Notes: generated by a model from the letters alone, not told the origin. A stretch of 64,000 bases of DNA from Mactra quadrangularis (GCA_025267735.1 CM046296.1:18874464-18938463); one strand, 5' to 3'. Shown: positions 12,865-27,139, counted from the first letter of the stretch. A program made the numbers and translations.

Positions 12865-15119
12865 ATTTTGATGGCTTATTGATAAGAAATATTAATTTGT
12901 ATGATATGATTAATTAAAACCTCGTTTAAACTGGAAGGTTCTGCATTTTTTATTTGTCTTTTCTAAAGTAAATATCAGTTTTACTGCATCTTATTAACCT
13001 CGCTAGCATTGAAATTGTGCTGTATGTTGCTGTAATGTATACCATAATAGCTAGTATAAATAAATAAATGCGCGTATGGTAAAGAACTCAGTAATTATAT
13101 CGGAATCGAACATTTGAATAAAAATAGAAATTAGTATTTTAGTCCTAAACAATTTGTTCAAACACAACTGAGTGTTTGAGAATACGAGAGTGCCCATGTT
13201 GTGTTTATAATATAATTGTTAGCGTAACATACAAATATGAAGGAATTATTGGTCAGTAATGCGATATTCAGGTCCATCTAAGCTTATTCATGGCCCTTAA
13301 AATGTATTGATGTTTATATTTCCTTACACAAAATGTTAGGACCGTTCATATCAACACAGATTGTCTAGTCGACACACAAAAAGGCTCAAACCAAAAATGT
13401 TCAATGAATATCGTATTTTAGAAACACGTTATACTATTTGATACAAACACATAAATTGTTGGTTGCTGTACAAGAAGATTTCCTCGTAGAAGAAGATGCT
13501 ACTACACACACTTAAGAACAGAATAATGAATATCATAGGATTATTGCTGCATAGATCTTGCCCTATTGGCACTTATTATAGTATTATTATTATCTTCTAT
13601 TTTCTGCCCTATCTTTGCACAAACGACTATTTAAATACTATACCCTATATATAATTTATTCGAAACACGATATGACCCTTTGAAAAAATAAAACCTGCAT
13701 AACCTTCGTCAGAATACAAAAAGACCAAAAAATCGTATATACTGCAACCAGTAAAAACTAAACAATGGCGTAAGACAAACAGTATATTTGCAGACAAAAC
13801 CTTCTAATCTGATCAATATCATGGTATTGTATCATTGAAAATAAATCAAAACCCATGCTCTTCTAACTGTCATTTAAAAACCCAAGATTTCATAATTTTA
13901 TCTCAAGATCTCTGTAAAGATATAACAATCATGTAATTTATAATAATTTTGGTATTTTCGTCTTTCTAAACTCTCTATGATTACACGTTAGAACCGAAAG
14001 CTCAATTATTGCACACCGATTTCACACTTAACTCCATTACTGGGACAGTTGTGATTTTTCATAATTCAGACAACGGGAAAATTACTAATGACGTGTTTAT
14101 GATTATTATGAAAAATATCCAAGTTCACGTTTGTAATATCGAAAACCCATAATTTTATGTAACACTGTAATCTTGTAACGCCTAGTGTCTTGTTATCGGA
14201 TATAGTTATACCTCGGATAATGATACATACTAAGACTATCAATTGAATTTCATAGACAAAAAAGGGTTGAATTAAGTGAATAAGTAAGATAAAGAACAGA
14301 TGGTACATAGTGCAGTGTATGATATTTACATCGTGCGTATATTGCCCTTAAGAGGTATCTCTGGGTGATAGAAATTTACAATATCAAATGCTGTTGGTTT
14401 GGTTTTTATTATATTTTGCGTCACCTTTTAACTAGTCATTGTCTTATTTGTTACGTAATCCGAGGTTAAAGACTCACTCATTACAATGACTCAGCATGCT
14501 ATCCAATATAAAGCTCGACCGGTGATTATTCAGTACCAGGTCATGTTACATGTCCTGCATGTCATTTACCTATATTTGCAGACATAATTTAAATACATAG
14601 GTTGAATAAATTATTAACTGATACATCCTGAATTTTGTCCACTTTGTGTTGACGGGTATAAATAAATAACTAGTGAATACTACACACGAATTTCACAATG
14701 CATTTATTTTTATTTGTTTCACATTCCAAAAACAGCAACATTAAGAAATGTATGTAATTATGTATAAGTGATTTAGTAGAGCAAAAATGAAGTTGATTGT
14801 GGAAATACGTTGGTCAGCCGATACATAGTACATGACATAAAATTCACGACCCTTTCAAAACGTTTATGTAGTAACGTTGAGGTACATGGTATGCATTTAA
14901 ATTAGTTACTGAATTACAATTTTTGTCAAATTATATATCATCAAATATAGATTTATACACTTTAATGTAAAGTTACCCGTCTAAAAACTAACCATAACTA
15001 CAGACTAAATACAAGAAAACAAATATTTTAATTGCATGATCTTAACTCTTTATCTTGTCAGAACTGAAAGTTATGTCAACACATACTTTTGATATATTTA
15101 CTAAATCCTCTTTTCATAT
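12865..15119. other. Intergenic, nothing recognised
   Basis: AT-rich sequence with short chance frames only. Confidence 0.6.
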
Positions 15120-15128
15120 CAAAGGGAA

Positions 15129-15405
15129 CCCGGGTCGATAGCGCAGTTGGTAGCGCGCCGGGATTTGGAATCTCGTGCCCGAGGGGGTGCGGGTTCGAAT
15201 CCTACCTGGGGAGGTTATACCCTTTCATAAAAATTGGACAATAATGTCGATTTTCCTCCATTGATTAGATAATTTGGTGAAGTTTCCGGCCTTGTGGAAG
15301 GGTATGTGAGTAGGCCTACTGGTTATAGACAATGGTCCAGGAAAGCTAGGTTAGGTGCGCTGGACGCCGTAAATGACCTAAATTGTGTTGACACGGCGTT
15401 AACTC
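15129..15405 (+). mobile_element. tRNA-derived SINE, copy 1, full length with target-site duplication
   Basis: The tRNA-like head carries an RNA polymerase III A box, TAGCGCAGTTG (15139-15149), and a B box, GGTTCGAATCC (15192-15202), both matching consensus. A body follows, with a segment (15323-15365) shared almost exactly with the second copy, including AGACAATGGTCCAGGAAAG and GGTGCGCTGGAC. The tail is GTTGACACGGCGTTAACTCC. The octamer CAAAGGGA occurs at 15120-15127 and again at 15406-15413, a target-site duplication that supports retrotransposition. It encodes no protein and would depend on a partner LINE's reverse transcriptase. Intact boxes mean the copy could still be transcribed. Confidence 0.9.
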
Positions 15406-15413
15406 CAAAGGGA

Positions 15414-17349
15414 GATAATACTTACAATTATTAAAAGCGTTTACTTAAACAAAGCTTACATGTGAAATGTAAATGACTTGAGACAAAAGTAATTTCTATA
15501 GGACCTATGACTGTAGTTTGACATATCTTCATTTTCATTCATTAAATTTTAAAAGTACAAAATTGATCATAATTAGATATTCTTAACCTTAAGCTTAAAT
15601 TGATAAACAAATGATACAAGTCAAGTACAAGTATAATGACGGTACATAAGATTACCATAAAAGACATGTGGTATATTATCCTCTAAGTTAAATATGGTGT
15701 TCTTTATGACAAATACTTATATAATTATAATGAATATAAAGTCAAAAACAGAACAAAAAGACTTGTCAAATAAATCACAACTATAACATAATAACACGAA
15801 ACAAATCATTTAGACCACAAACGTTATAATAATATATTATCTTCAGACAGACGGTCACGTGATCCAACTTTGTTTTAAAATTCCACAAAAGAAAAAAACC
15901 TCTTGGTATCTCTATTGAACTGTTAACTGAATGCATACAATGACGACCTCAAGTATTATCTAACAATGGTATCTCCGCCTACTTAAAAGTTTGACTTTTG
16001 CCAAATTTTTATCTAGTCATTTGGACTTGATTCAAATTAAGAACAATATAAACTTTGCCTATCTTTTTGGCTTCTTATTCATTTCAAACGACCTGTAACG
16101 ACCAATTGACCGAGCTTGTTATATCAGGTGCCAGGGGCATGTAATTATCTTATATGGTTTCACAAGTTTTGTAAAGAAACTCACAAACTAAGTATTGAGC
16201 TCGTTAACAGACTTTTGAAATAGGGTGGAGAGAATTGGTGGGAAGATATAAGAAACATATTTGATCGTCTTATCTCATACGTTATAACATAATAATGAAA
16301 ATAGACACTCTAGACATTGGCCTTATTCATGTTTGGTTTCCGTTACTTTACCGAACAAATTGATCACAACTTATCTGTATTGTTATACAACTCATATTGT
16401 TTATGTATTGGCAGACTTATCAATACAATAAGGAGGTTTTGTATTGACCAACTGTGGGTCCTGACACTTTTACATTATAGATAAAGGTTTATCAAATAAT
16501 GCTTTCTGTATTTCGAACAACTACATTTTGAATCATGTAAGATAACTATTGTACTGCTCTCACTGGTCTTGAGTATGAAACTCTCTGCAGTATAACATAT
16601 CTGTAGCTTCATATAAACAGTAAAGTTAAAATTTCATTCAAAGATACGGTCACTAGCAAATGTAATGTATGCAATCTTGAATTCCAATGACGCTGAATTG
16701 CACATGTGTATATGTCGACCGGAGTTGAGATTTAGTTGGAAGAGGAAGAGGAAGTCAATGCCCTTTCATAAATTCAACAAAATGGGAATATTTTGTCACT
16801 TTTGAACGTGGCCTAGTGAAAGCTGGTGACGAAAGCTGGTAAGGTTAAAGGTAATTTTCTGAAATCATGTTTAAAAAAGCATAAAAATCAAATAAATAAA
16901 TTAATGGGCTAGATGTACAAGAATATCAAAATAATGAGCGGTTATCTGACAATAGCATCTACCTCAAACAACTAAGGATAGCTGAAAGATAAAAAGTCAG
17001 GTTTTACAATAAATACAAAAGACACAACAAATATTTGTTGTAAATGGTACAAAGCAAACATACAGTGGACACAAAATTATCGTGAAAACAAATATCATAT
17101 TGCTACATTTTGTTCAAACACGCGAGTGGGTAGCAAATCAAACAACCGAGGACTTAATAAATAGAATGTATCTGTGTTGAAACATTAAGTTACGAACAAA
17201 CGGTTTGAATATCTAGTTTATCAATGTTGTATCAAAATAAAGATTTGTTTCATCTGTAGGGATTTGTATTGTCGTTTGATTTAATCGCAATGAGTGTACT
17301 TTACATCTATATCAGAGCAGGATGTTAATTTAAACAATGTATATTACTA
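15414..17349. other. Intergenic, nothing recognised
   Basis: Sequence between the first SINE and repeat B copy 1. It contains minor purine runs near 16739-16755 and a short tandem AAAGCTGG pair near 16820-16840. Confidence 0.6.
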
Positions 17350-17590
17350 TTACTCCTCCCTTCTAAACGGCCATAACTTGCAAACAAACAAGTATCACAA
17401 TAACTTTAGTACGTTACGTTATTTGTATTACACATTAAAATAACTCAAACATAGAATTAGCCACAAGTATTGTGAGTGAAAATATCATCCAATATTCGAA
17501 TGACGAAATCATAATACAATCTCAAAAATAAATTTTTGATACGAAATATGTAACACAAAATGGGTAAAAAAACAGCCACAGGTAATGTAA
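17350..17590 (-). repeat. Dispersed repeat B, copy 1 (inverted)
   Basis: The reverse complement aligns with 21386-21650 and 47111-47392. Shared blocks include TTTTTGAGATT, a TTCGTC segment, ACTCACAATACTTGTGG, TGTGTAATACAAATAA and a GTGATAC segment followed by TGCAAG. The upstream block with TGTGGC and TTTTGTGTTACATA is also recognisable. Similarity is moderate. No open frame or terminal inverted repeat was seen. Confidence 0.75.
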
Positions 17591-20499
17591 ATGTAATACA
17601 ACTATTAGCTCTGGTCATCTGAGTACTGGATGCATCTAACCTAAATCAGGAACTAGTGCCATATTCATATCTTGGAGAAACACATCCATCGCAGGCACAT
17701 TTATACTAATCATTCATGCCCGAGGTTGGATTTAAAATCAGACTCCTTAGCCTTTGATTCTATAAACTACTACAATATATAAAAGTGTGATTAACATCAT
17801 CATTCATAATTTTGCAAAAAGTATAAAACTGGCATTGGAGATATGATGCGCAGCTAATAGTATACACTTTTCAGCGTTTTCCTCGCGTAGGTATAATGTA
17901 AATCTGACAAGATTTAAAATACAAACAGGTCCTCAAAATTGTAATTCGAGGCTGATTTTTACAGTTTTCTTCTTGAAACCGTAGCATTTGTGACGTCATA
18001 GTCACGTGGTATTGCCACCATGTAGACGGCTGACATAACTTCGAGGTTAGACTGACAAGTCTACGTCAATGTTTTATACATGTATATAGAATACTAGTAA
18101 TTATAGTCTTATTGAATACTAATAAGAAACTAATACTGATCAAATTTCTGATATACATGTATTTAATCATAGATCAGTAATATATAACCCAATTAAATTG
18201 ACCTACAGTCAAATTTATTCATCTTTTTAGAATGTTTTGCACGTATTGTGGTTGATATGATTGTCCTACTTTAATGCCCTCATGGCTTTTACTTTCGCCT
18301 TGGCATTTGACATGGCAGGTGCGAATACATTTGAAAAGTAGCCTAATATTTCAACTACTATATTGACATTAAGGTCATATTAATTACACCTGGTTATGAT
18401 TAATTAACTTATCATTAATGAATGGTTGTATAAAAATATAGTTGTAAAATATAGATAATTATATTATAAAAAAATACCAAATGTTTTATTGTGCATGTCA
18501 CTAGTGTCATACGTGCCATTTAGGGAGAGGAGAAATTATCATATAATAAATCATTTAGTACTAAAATTTTACTTTTAAATCAATAAAATGATGCTACGCT
18601 TTTGAAGCAAGTATTGCCATAAACAATTGCTCTGTGCACTTTTATAATTGAAACATATTCTATGACACCGGTTTTAGGGGTAAAGACGTTAGGTTTAAAC
18701 CTAAAAATGGTGGAATAATTTAATGACAGGATGATCCAATAATTAAGTATAACATCGTCTTGCTAATGCTTTAATGTTCTTATCCGTGCATCATGCATTT
18801 GTATCAAGTGCAAAACATAAGTAAATTCTTGCAAAACTGAAACACAATAATTGAGTTATTTAAGTCATTCAGTTCGATGCTTACAAAAATCACGAGTCGA
18901 GCCAACAAAGCACACCATGTCTACGTAATTCACACATTTTAGCAAATATTGTTGTAACATGCCTTTATACCGATTGTCGTAGCCATTTTTAATTTAAACG
19001 ACGCTCTGACAGGATAGTTAATGAATCTTCTAAAAACTCTACTTATTTTAAAAACCTATAAAAGTTGAAAACAATTTAATATAAGTCAATAAAATTACTT
19101 AAAATCACGTATTTGACAAATTTATAGTAATTTTACAACTTTCTCGAAGTTTAAACAAGTTATGTATGAATTTGTCCAAATCTGATTTTAAAGTATAGTC
19201 GAAAACCTACAGTACTCATAGGTTATGACGATAAATGTACCAGTAGCATCATAGGTTACAAAGGTTGATATAATAATTTTAATTGTATTTAGTTTGCCTC
19301 AACTTTTTCCTGCTGATAGTATCAAACTGCCGAATGTATACATAAAAGTTTTTTTCTTTTCTATATTAGAAACGGTGCATAACGACTTTTTTACATTCAA
19401 AATGCATTATGATGTAAAATTTATACTCGCATATCAAATTTAATTTCTTTCTAAATTGCCAAACAGACAATACGATCAACCAAGCAGAGAATGGTAACAA
19501 AGCGAACTCATAATTTTGACTGACAGTGCTGCATTCGTAATCACCACTTTAAAATCATTTTGAGGTCAAAGTATGTCGTAACATGGAAAGACTCTTATAT
19601 ATAGCATTAAAAACTGCAGAATGGTAGACACATAAATTTATCATACATACAAAGTCTGTAAGTCCGTTTAATAGCTTGTCTGATGTAATTTTTGTAATAA
19701 ATTAACTGTGAATGCTAAACTTTAATTGAAAAACGTGGATATTAAATTAGTCATGAATGCAAGGTCATATAATGTTAATCAGAGGCAAAAGTGAACAGAT
19801 TTTATGCTTTTTATAAACGCATTTATAACATGTATTGCTGCGATCATTAAGAAGCTATAAACGATTGAAAATGAATGCATTTTGATATATTACAACACAA
19901 ATATTTGTATTTTATAATAATATCATTAGTAAATATAAAGACGTTTTTGATAACTTTTCTTAACAATACAACACATTAAGTTATTTAGTTTAACATCATA
20001 ATGATCATACCAAGTAAAAACCAAATTAATGAGTTTGAAAAGGAATTTGCTCGTTTTTATTTAAAATAAATGCTTTATTTTCTGTTTTGCTTATACAAGG
20101 ATCGTAAGGTTGATAAAAGAGTTTCCAGGCTATGCATAGTACACGTGAACCTACTTTGAGAAAATTTATTTTTTAATATAGTACATGGTATGAATATAAA
20201 TTTCAAAGATGACAACAGTTTAAGTAGAGCACAAATTCGCCATATTTCCCAACTGCATTGTTTCGTGTTTTTTTTTCATGTTGTGTAAAAATGAGTAATA
20301 TTTCATAAAGGGAGAATCTTTAACAGAAATCGGGAGACAGCTACAGCCTATAACTCATTTGTTCAACTCACTAGGGTTAAATTTGTTTCATATTACTCCG
20401 TGAAATTGATGAGTCGTTCTTTAAACAACGATTTTTATCGTGTTTCTGGTTAACCACAGATTTGCATTGAAATCTGTGAACACTCTAACGGGCTAATTA
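17591..20499. other. Intergenic, CRE/E-box pair only
   Basis: Apart from the CRE and E-box pair at 17991 and a 9-bp hairpin CACAGATTT/AAATCTGTG at 20455-20478, I see AT-rich sequence without coding signal. Confidence 0.55.
17991..18008. promoter_or_regulatory. Adjacent CRE palindrome and CACGTG E-box
   Basis: TGACGTCA at 17991-17998 and CACGTG at 18003-18008 lie within 18 bases. They would fit CREB/ATF and USF/Myc-type bHLH factors. No gene starts nearby, so an enhancer or a chance pairing is more likely than a promoter. Confidence 0.3.
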
Positions 20500-21250
20500 T
20501 GGTAAAAGCAGAAATTCCCATAAAATTCGGTCCATCATAACAGAGATTGACGGCTAGATCGGAATTGTTCGTGTTTTCATATTAGATGACGATTTGTCAT
20601 AGTAAAAGTGAAATGAACATTTTTCATTTGTTTTGTTACTAAATGTACAAATTTGATTAAATCTTTGTCTTCAATTCGATCGACTCTTTGATGTGGAATA
20701 CTAGCTCGTCGTAACAATGGTAAATAACATTGAGAGAGAACTAATTAATGGAAAACCGCGGTGTCCTTTGACACTTCGTCACACTATTATAATTTCGGGT
20801 TATTCTGTTTTTCCCATTTACTCCGTAGTTTTCATGCGTTCTGAGGCATCTCATAAATTCTTTTTATCCATTGTACACGTCTTGCCCTAACCTACCCACA
20901 TAAGGGCTGGCATATGACCCCGGGGATTTAAGCGAATCATTGCCATAACGAAGAACTTGAATTAATTAAATGTACAAAAAAACTGAAAATAGACTTGCGC
21001 GTTCTTGCGCCACGAAGCGCCATCTAACGTCAGAAAATATTGATAGCAGAGATCTTCTCTAGGAAATAAATTACAGAACGAGAAATAGAGGATTGGTTTT
21101 GATTCCATTACAAAGTTTATTGTAAACTGACGATATCAGAGGATAGATACACACTGGTCGAATTAGATTCTGGCGTTGTAATACATTTTGTGGAACTATT
21201 TTATTTCCAATCGTAGACTGATAAGATTTACGCCATTTTATTTAAAGTTG
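20500..21250. other. Intergenic island of balanced composition, possible conserved noncoding element
   Basis: The stretch contains homeodomain-type ACTAATTAATGG, a short palindromic GTGTCCTTTGACAC (20761-20774) and a GC-richer segment around 20880-21040. An octamer-like ATTTGCAT lies just upstream at 20460-20467. No open frame persists. The reading as a regulatory island rests on composition and motif density only. Confidence 0.22.
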
Positions 21251-21385
21251 AATCGCACTTAAAAGTATGTTAACACTTCTTTTATTAAGAAAAAGAAAAT
21301 TGTCAATTTCGGGAATAAGTTCAGAATACATATTTTCAAGAGCGGCGTAGCCCTGCATGAAAATATAATTTGCTTTTTATTAGAT

Positions 21386-21650
21386 GATCGAAGAACTTGC
21401 ATTGCTTGTGACCGATTTCTTCTTCCACCTTTGTGTAAACATAATATTTTTTTTGTGATATTGTAAGTTGTATATATGTTTTTGAGATTATATGAATCCG
21501 TTCGTCATTTAAAAATAAATTGCATTTTCACTCACAATACTTGTGGTTTATTAGTTTGACTTATTATTATGTGTAATACAAATTAACAAACATACTAAGA
21601 TTTGTGTGATACATGTTTGTATGCAAGCAATTGTGGATTAGAAAGAAGCA
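21386..21650 (+). repeat. Dispersed repeat B, copy 2
   Basis: Begins near a GATCGAAGAACTTGCAT block that has a counterpart (GATCAAAGTTGCAT) at the start of copy 3. It continues through CCGATTTCTTCTTCCACC, TAAGTTGTATATATG, TTTTTGAGATTATATG, CACAATACTTGTGG and TGTGTAATACAAATTAAC. The ends are estimated from where similarity fades. Confidence 0.75.
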
Positions 21651-24600
21651 TCAAATGATCGTTTAAGTGAATGGACGATTTTCCGGCTTCTCTTATGTTT
21701 TTTTAGTCTTTGGTGTATGATATCATTTTGTATGTTTTATATTTTCATAAATGTGTATTAAATAAGAACTGTAATTTCCGCCGTATATTTACGTCGTATA
21801 GCATAACATTTTATTGAAAAGCATGAAAGAATAAACAGTGCCATGAAAATTGTAATAATTTTCTTATTTTATTATATTTCAGGGGATGAACGGTCTCGGC
21901 ATATTATTCCTCGACATTAGTGATTATTGAACAATGTCAGATAAAACAGCATTTCATTATCTTTAATGAAAGACAGTAATGTGTCATTTACTATACTTTC
22001 TTTGTAAGATGAAATATCTAATGAGTACGTACATGTGGATCTACATAGTAAATAATAATATCAAACAACCCATGCAAAGTTATATATTTGGAATCCTGGA
22101 TAAAATTATATTCCTTCGTACGAATACTTTGACGAATCCATGTTTTGAAAGCATCATGTTTATTCGATCATTTTCCAAATATGTTTTTTATCAATTTTAA
22201 ATTACTGTAAATTTAAGTATGTTTAGTTCCGTACCCAGAGAAAAGTTTGTACATAACCACAGAGTATATTCAGTGATTCCTCGTTTGATGAAGTTTGTTA
22301 CGGATGAAAAGAATACGTCACATTGTTCACATGAGATTGTCATGTCAATTTACAACTTGAGTTACAGTTAAAGCTATTAAACACATCAAGAAGTGTTTAT
22401 AAAAATAACGAATGTCATGTTTTTGAATGGACTATGTCAATTTGGACATTTTCAAATGATTCCAAACTTTGATTATGGATGTCTATAAAAGTATATGAAT
22501 AATTTTTTACATACATACAATAAATAAAATCATTGCACATGTTTCAAATACTAATTTCAATTGTGTCGTTTTTGGAAAATGTAGAGCAATCAAAATAAAA
22601 TCCTTAAAAAATGCACCCACAAAAATGCATGGTGCATGAGAAAATAAATACATATATTATAACATCATAGTTGGTACAAACATTTACATAAAATGCATAA
22701 TATGTAATAGGTAACCAACAGTATACAAACAAACTTGTAGACAGAATATATATTATACAAAACTAAGTTATCTCCCTTACGCAATCACATTGTATGTAAT
22801 ACCTAAATTTCCAAACTTACGTGTTTTCATTAAAACATTAAAGGAAATTTACATTTCATATGATCAAAGATATATTTATAAAATCTAAGGAATATTCGAG
22901 GATAGCAAGAATATTTTTATAAAAAAATCCATCAATTTAAGATCAATTTGGTTTACGAAAAATATGATTATATATTTATATGAATTATATAATTTTAAAA
23001 GGAATGACATTGAATTGAACTCGTCACAATAGTCATTCAGAATATAAATACATATAAATATGTATATATTTGAAAGTATCAGACTCGATGCAGACCATGG
23101 TATGGACGGTACTGTAATATGCTGTTAGTCCAGTTCTTGTCCTTCCAATATAATTACTCTTATTAAAATGTTATTCAAACAAGCGATGCCCTTTTATATT
23201 GCACACGTCAATCAACAAACACAACATGTGAAGCAAACTCTCCAAACAATCTTGTGTCATTTAATTTTCTTGCAGTCAGATATTAGGAGACTTTCCTATA
23301 TTGTTTATTACCGAGAATCAGTAGCTTCAAAACAACCCGAAAATAAAATCAATGGCATCACATCTCGTATATTTCTTCTGTACCATTTCTCTCTCCCTTT
23401 CCCTATAAATTTAACAAACAATTCAATTTCAAATCAACGCTTTTCCAATTTTCATCATCGTTCCCCCGGAGTTAGCACGGTAAAATAAAATTAGAATCTG
23501 CACGACTCTGACTACATTTTCACAGTATTAGATAAATTGTGTTACTTTCGTCTTTCTCAATGTATACTAAATACTAATTTTGAAAACAGAGAAGTGTAGA
23601 ACAATAAGAAGAATATCAAACTTCAACATCGATCAATATTGTGTTACTGTTTCGATACCTTCAATGATGTGGAAAATATTGAACGTCGAACTGGATCGAT
23701 AGTCAACCAGTGCGCGATTTCAAGATTCAATCAAGGTTCTTGCGGTTCAAATAGTCGCATTATGAAAAGACCCCTGGATGTAAAGATATCAAGGTTTTAG
23801 TTCTATACACAATTTTTTGCCAATGACTGACATCGTCCAACTTGATACTGAGCTCGGCGAGAGAATGATCGTAGAAAATATTTCATGACCGAACTTCAAG
23901 AGGGTTTGTAGGTTCATTTACCAGCTTTTGAGAATAGCATACTAAACTTTGAATAAAATTCTCTGTTATCATAGCTGCTGGTGTTTTTATCTCATACAAT
24001 TTCTTGTTTTGTTTAGAATAACATGATACATTGTTTACATATAATATTATACATTTATCTCAAGTTATCCTTAATGATATTTTTCACTTTTTTTTATTAA
24101 TTCATAGCAGCCTAGTCGACAAAACAACTTTCGTGAAAAAAGTATTCTTTAATACCTATCACTCAACAACAATCTGTCATCAACTTCATAAAATATGGAA
24201 GAAAATATGTTTTATTTTTTATATTTTTCAATTAGTTGAATGGGTATGACTTGTCGTGGCCTTGGATCTAACTTGGTTCCACAGCCATTGCGTGGCTTCA
24301 GCATCTCGATAGAGGCTTAAACAATTGTTTTATTAGTACTAAACATTAAACAATGAGCATTTTGTAAATATAGTAAGACCACATGTAGTACACGCTACAT
24401 TTTGCAGAAAATGACTAAGAACACCGTTGGGCAAATACTTCGGTAAGGTCATGGCCAAGTTAAATTAAATTACACCGAACAGAGCATGTTGCAATTAGCA
24501 GTACTATATACAAACTTAGCTAAAGAAAATCAGCAAACTTCACGAGGTAGCGTAAACGGTATTAATTGGAAGGAACATTTCCTGACATAATCTTGTTAAG

Positions 24601-26054
24601 GGAAGAAAGTATGCTCAAGAATAAGACAAACATAATTTACAAATAGCGGTTCATCACTAAACAACATTTAAGTCAAGGAGCGAGTCAAAGACGAATAAAA
24701 TTGGAAGTCTAAATTAGAACATTTCTTTTCTCTAATCATCTACCAGATCGCTAACACAGTCTTATATCTTCCAAGAAAATCTAATTTTCCACTGAAATAG
24801 ACAGCCCTTGGACATCAATTTAAAACACAAAATAAATAACATGTCAGTCACCGAGTGACGGAGACCAAAAAGGTCTGAAATTTAATTTTCCATAATATTC
24901 CATCATATAGAAAAAATCTAATTACGTTCGTGAGGCCATCTCTGAAACGACTGTGGAATTTTTTCTCTCTTCCTTAAAGGTCTTCACGAATCTACGAATA
25001 ATAAGCGACAAATGAATTGGGTTATACAAATTATCCGAATTTGTGGTCCCATGAAAACATTATATTGGAAATATTGAACCACAAAAAATAACTCTAGCTT
25101 GAACATAATGCACTCAAAATCACCATCTGTGGTCGTATTAAATTACCCGTTTGCACATGCGCACTGGGAACATAATTATTCAGAAACCAAGAACTGTTGT
25201 ATAGAGACCGCTCTAATGAGAACAATCTTACAATAAGTGACAGCCCGGAAAAAAGGTTTTTATCCACGACGTTTGACGATTTTATGGTGACTATTACTCC
25301 ATTCCAAGGAATTAATTTTGGTTTGTGTCATTATATTCCGTGGTTGAATATGTCAAAGACATTTCACACAGCACGCGCCAATGTTACATTTGACATTCGA
25401 ATGTCAATTATGAAATAATCGCAGTGAACATAAAAGCTCCCCCTAAAAAAACATATCAGTTGACTCCAGAAAATAAGGTTGCTTTTCAAATTTCCCAAGA
25501 TGTTGAAGTGACGTTCCTTAAACAAATAAAACAAGAGAACTTTCCATGTGTATTTCCCAACTATTTCTGCCACGAATTAAAATGCATGTCAGACTTTTTA
25601 AATTTTATATTTATTTTAAAAATAATTTAAAAATAGAATTATCTTGTCTTAAATATTGACTTAAATGTTGGCTTTAAATCATTAGTGCCTCTGACTTGAT
25701 CTTTAAACTTGTCGGTGACTTTATCATGGTTTATTATATAAAAAAAGTGTTTCTTTTAAGGAAATAATTGAAATAAAAATACCATACCATTTTCCTACAA
25801 TAAAAAATATTACAAATTTAAGAATATATTTTAAAAAATGACATCTATTGACTTTTATTGATGATTATACGGAATTTACAGTCAACTATAAAATTTCCTG
25901 AACACATGAGAAAATTTAGACCAAAGTGTCCATTTACTGCAAGATTTTTTTCTTAAATAAAAGCTTATTCATGTAATATAGATGGAATCATAGATAAATA
26001 AACTAACTAAAACGGATTTTGGAATTTGCTGAGGTGCCACTTCATTCCTTTTTT
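21651..26054. other. Intergenic, scattered less AT-rich patches
   Basis: No exon recognised. Patches of more complex sequence around 23600-23960, 24240-24330, 24830-25030 and 25130-25590 could be conserved noncoding DNA. A 106-codon plus frame at 23168-23488 resembles no protein I know. Confidence 0.5.
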
Positions 26055-26067
26055 TATAAGTACATAT

Positions 26068-26345
26068 AACCCGGGTCGGAGGCGCAGTTGGTAGCTCGCC
26101 GGGATTTGGAATCTCGTTTCCCGAAAAGGGTACGGGTTCGAATCCCATCCGAATCCATTCCATGAAAATTTGACCAATATGTCAATTTTCCTCCATTAAT
26201 AAGATACATGGAGAAATTTCCGGTCTTGTGAAAGCGTAGGTGAGTACTGATTATAGACAATGGTCCAGGAAAGTTAGGTAAGGTGCGCTGGACACTGTAA
26301 AATGACCTAAATTTGTGTTGACACGGCGTTAAACCCAATAACAAA
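26068..26345 (+). mobile_element. tRNA-derived SINE, copy 2, full length with target-site duplication
   Basis: Same family and orientation as the copy at 15129. It has a B box GGTTCGAATCC (26135-26145), an A box with one mismatch, AGGCGCAGTTG (26080-26090), the shared core at 26251-26293, and a tail GACACGGCGTTAAACCCAA followed by TAACAAA. The flanks carry TATAAGTACATAT (26055-26067) and TATAAGTTCATAT (26346-26358), a 13-bp duplication with one mismatch. Open frames on the minus strand here are antisense to the SINE and are not genes. Confidence 0.9.
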
Positions 26346-27139
26346 TATAAGTTCATATGAACTGTTTTATCTTAAAATAAACATGGTATGTCCAAGAACT
26401 TTTGAAAGCCAAATTTAATATCATATATGAAAATTTAAATCAATGGCAACTAGTTCAAGCTTTACATAAAAAGACCATATTTGGAAAAATAACTTTTTTT
26501 GGATAGTGGTATATGACTATTATCTTATAATCTATTTAAAGATTAAATTTGTTTTGACAATATTTCTTTGAAAATCGGAATGTATTAATTTGTATCTCGA
26601 AAAAACATCAATGATGCTATATTTTAAACTATGATTAAAGCAGACTCGGCATTTTTTTCCCATGTTTAAGTATGCCAAGCAAATGTATTAAGGGTTGCGC
26701 TACGCTAACAGCGAGTCCGTTGAAAAAAATGCCCCAAACAACTACATATAATAATAAAAATGAATCTGTTAAGGTAATTTCTACTCTGATTCCTTGACCA
26801 ATATCATCAAAAGAAAACAAAATATATTTTCATTGCTCAAGAGAAATACATGGGCAAGAATTGATAATTATTCAATTATTATGATTATTTCTCAGTATTT
26901 CAAGAGAACAAAATTTTACATCAATTTTAATGTTTATCGTAATTACAGGCTTACAGTCGTTTAATGTATTTCCTAAGAGTGGAGATCGAATAGGGGAAAT
27001 GAAAAACAATTTAACATGATAATATCAAAACGTAATTGGATTTTAATTCATAATCTCATATCCCTAACATGTCATTATCAAGAAAATATTTAAAACAATG
27101 AAGATACGATAAATACATCACTTATAAAATTATATCTTC

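Noticed and set aside
26054..26356. 100-codon and 64-codon minus frames
   Set aside because: They are antisense to the tRNA-derived SINE at 26068-26345.
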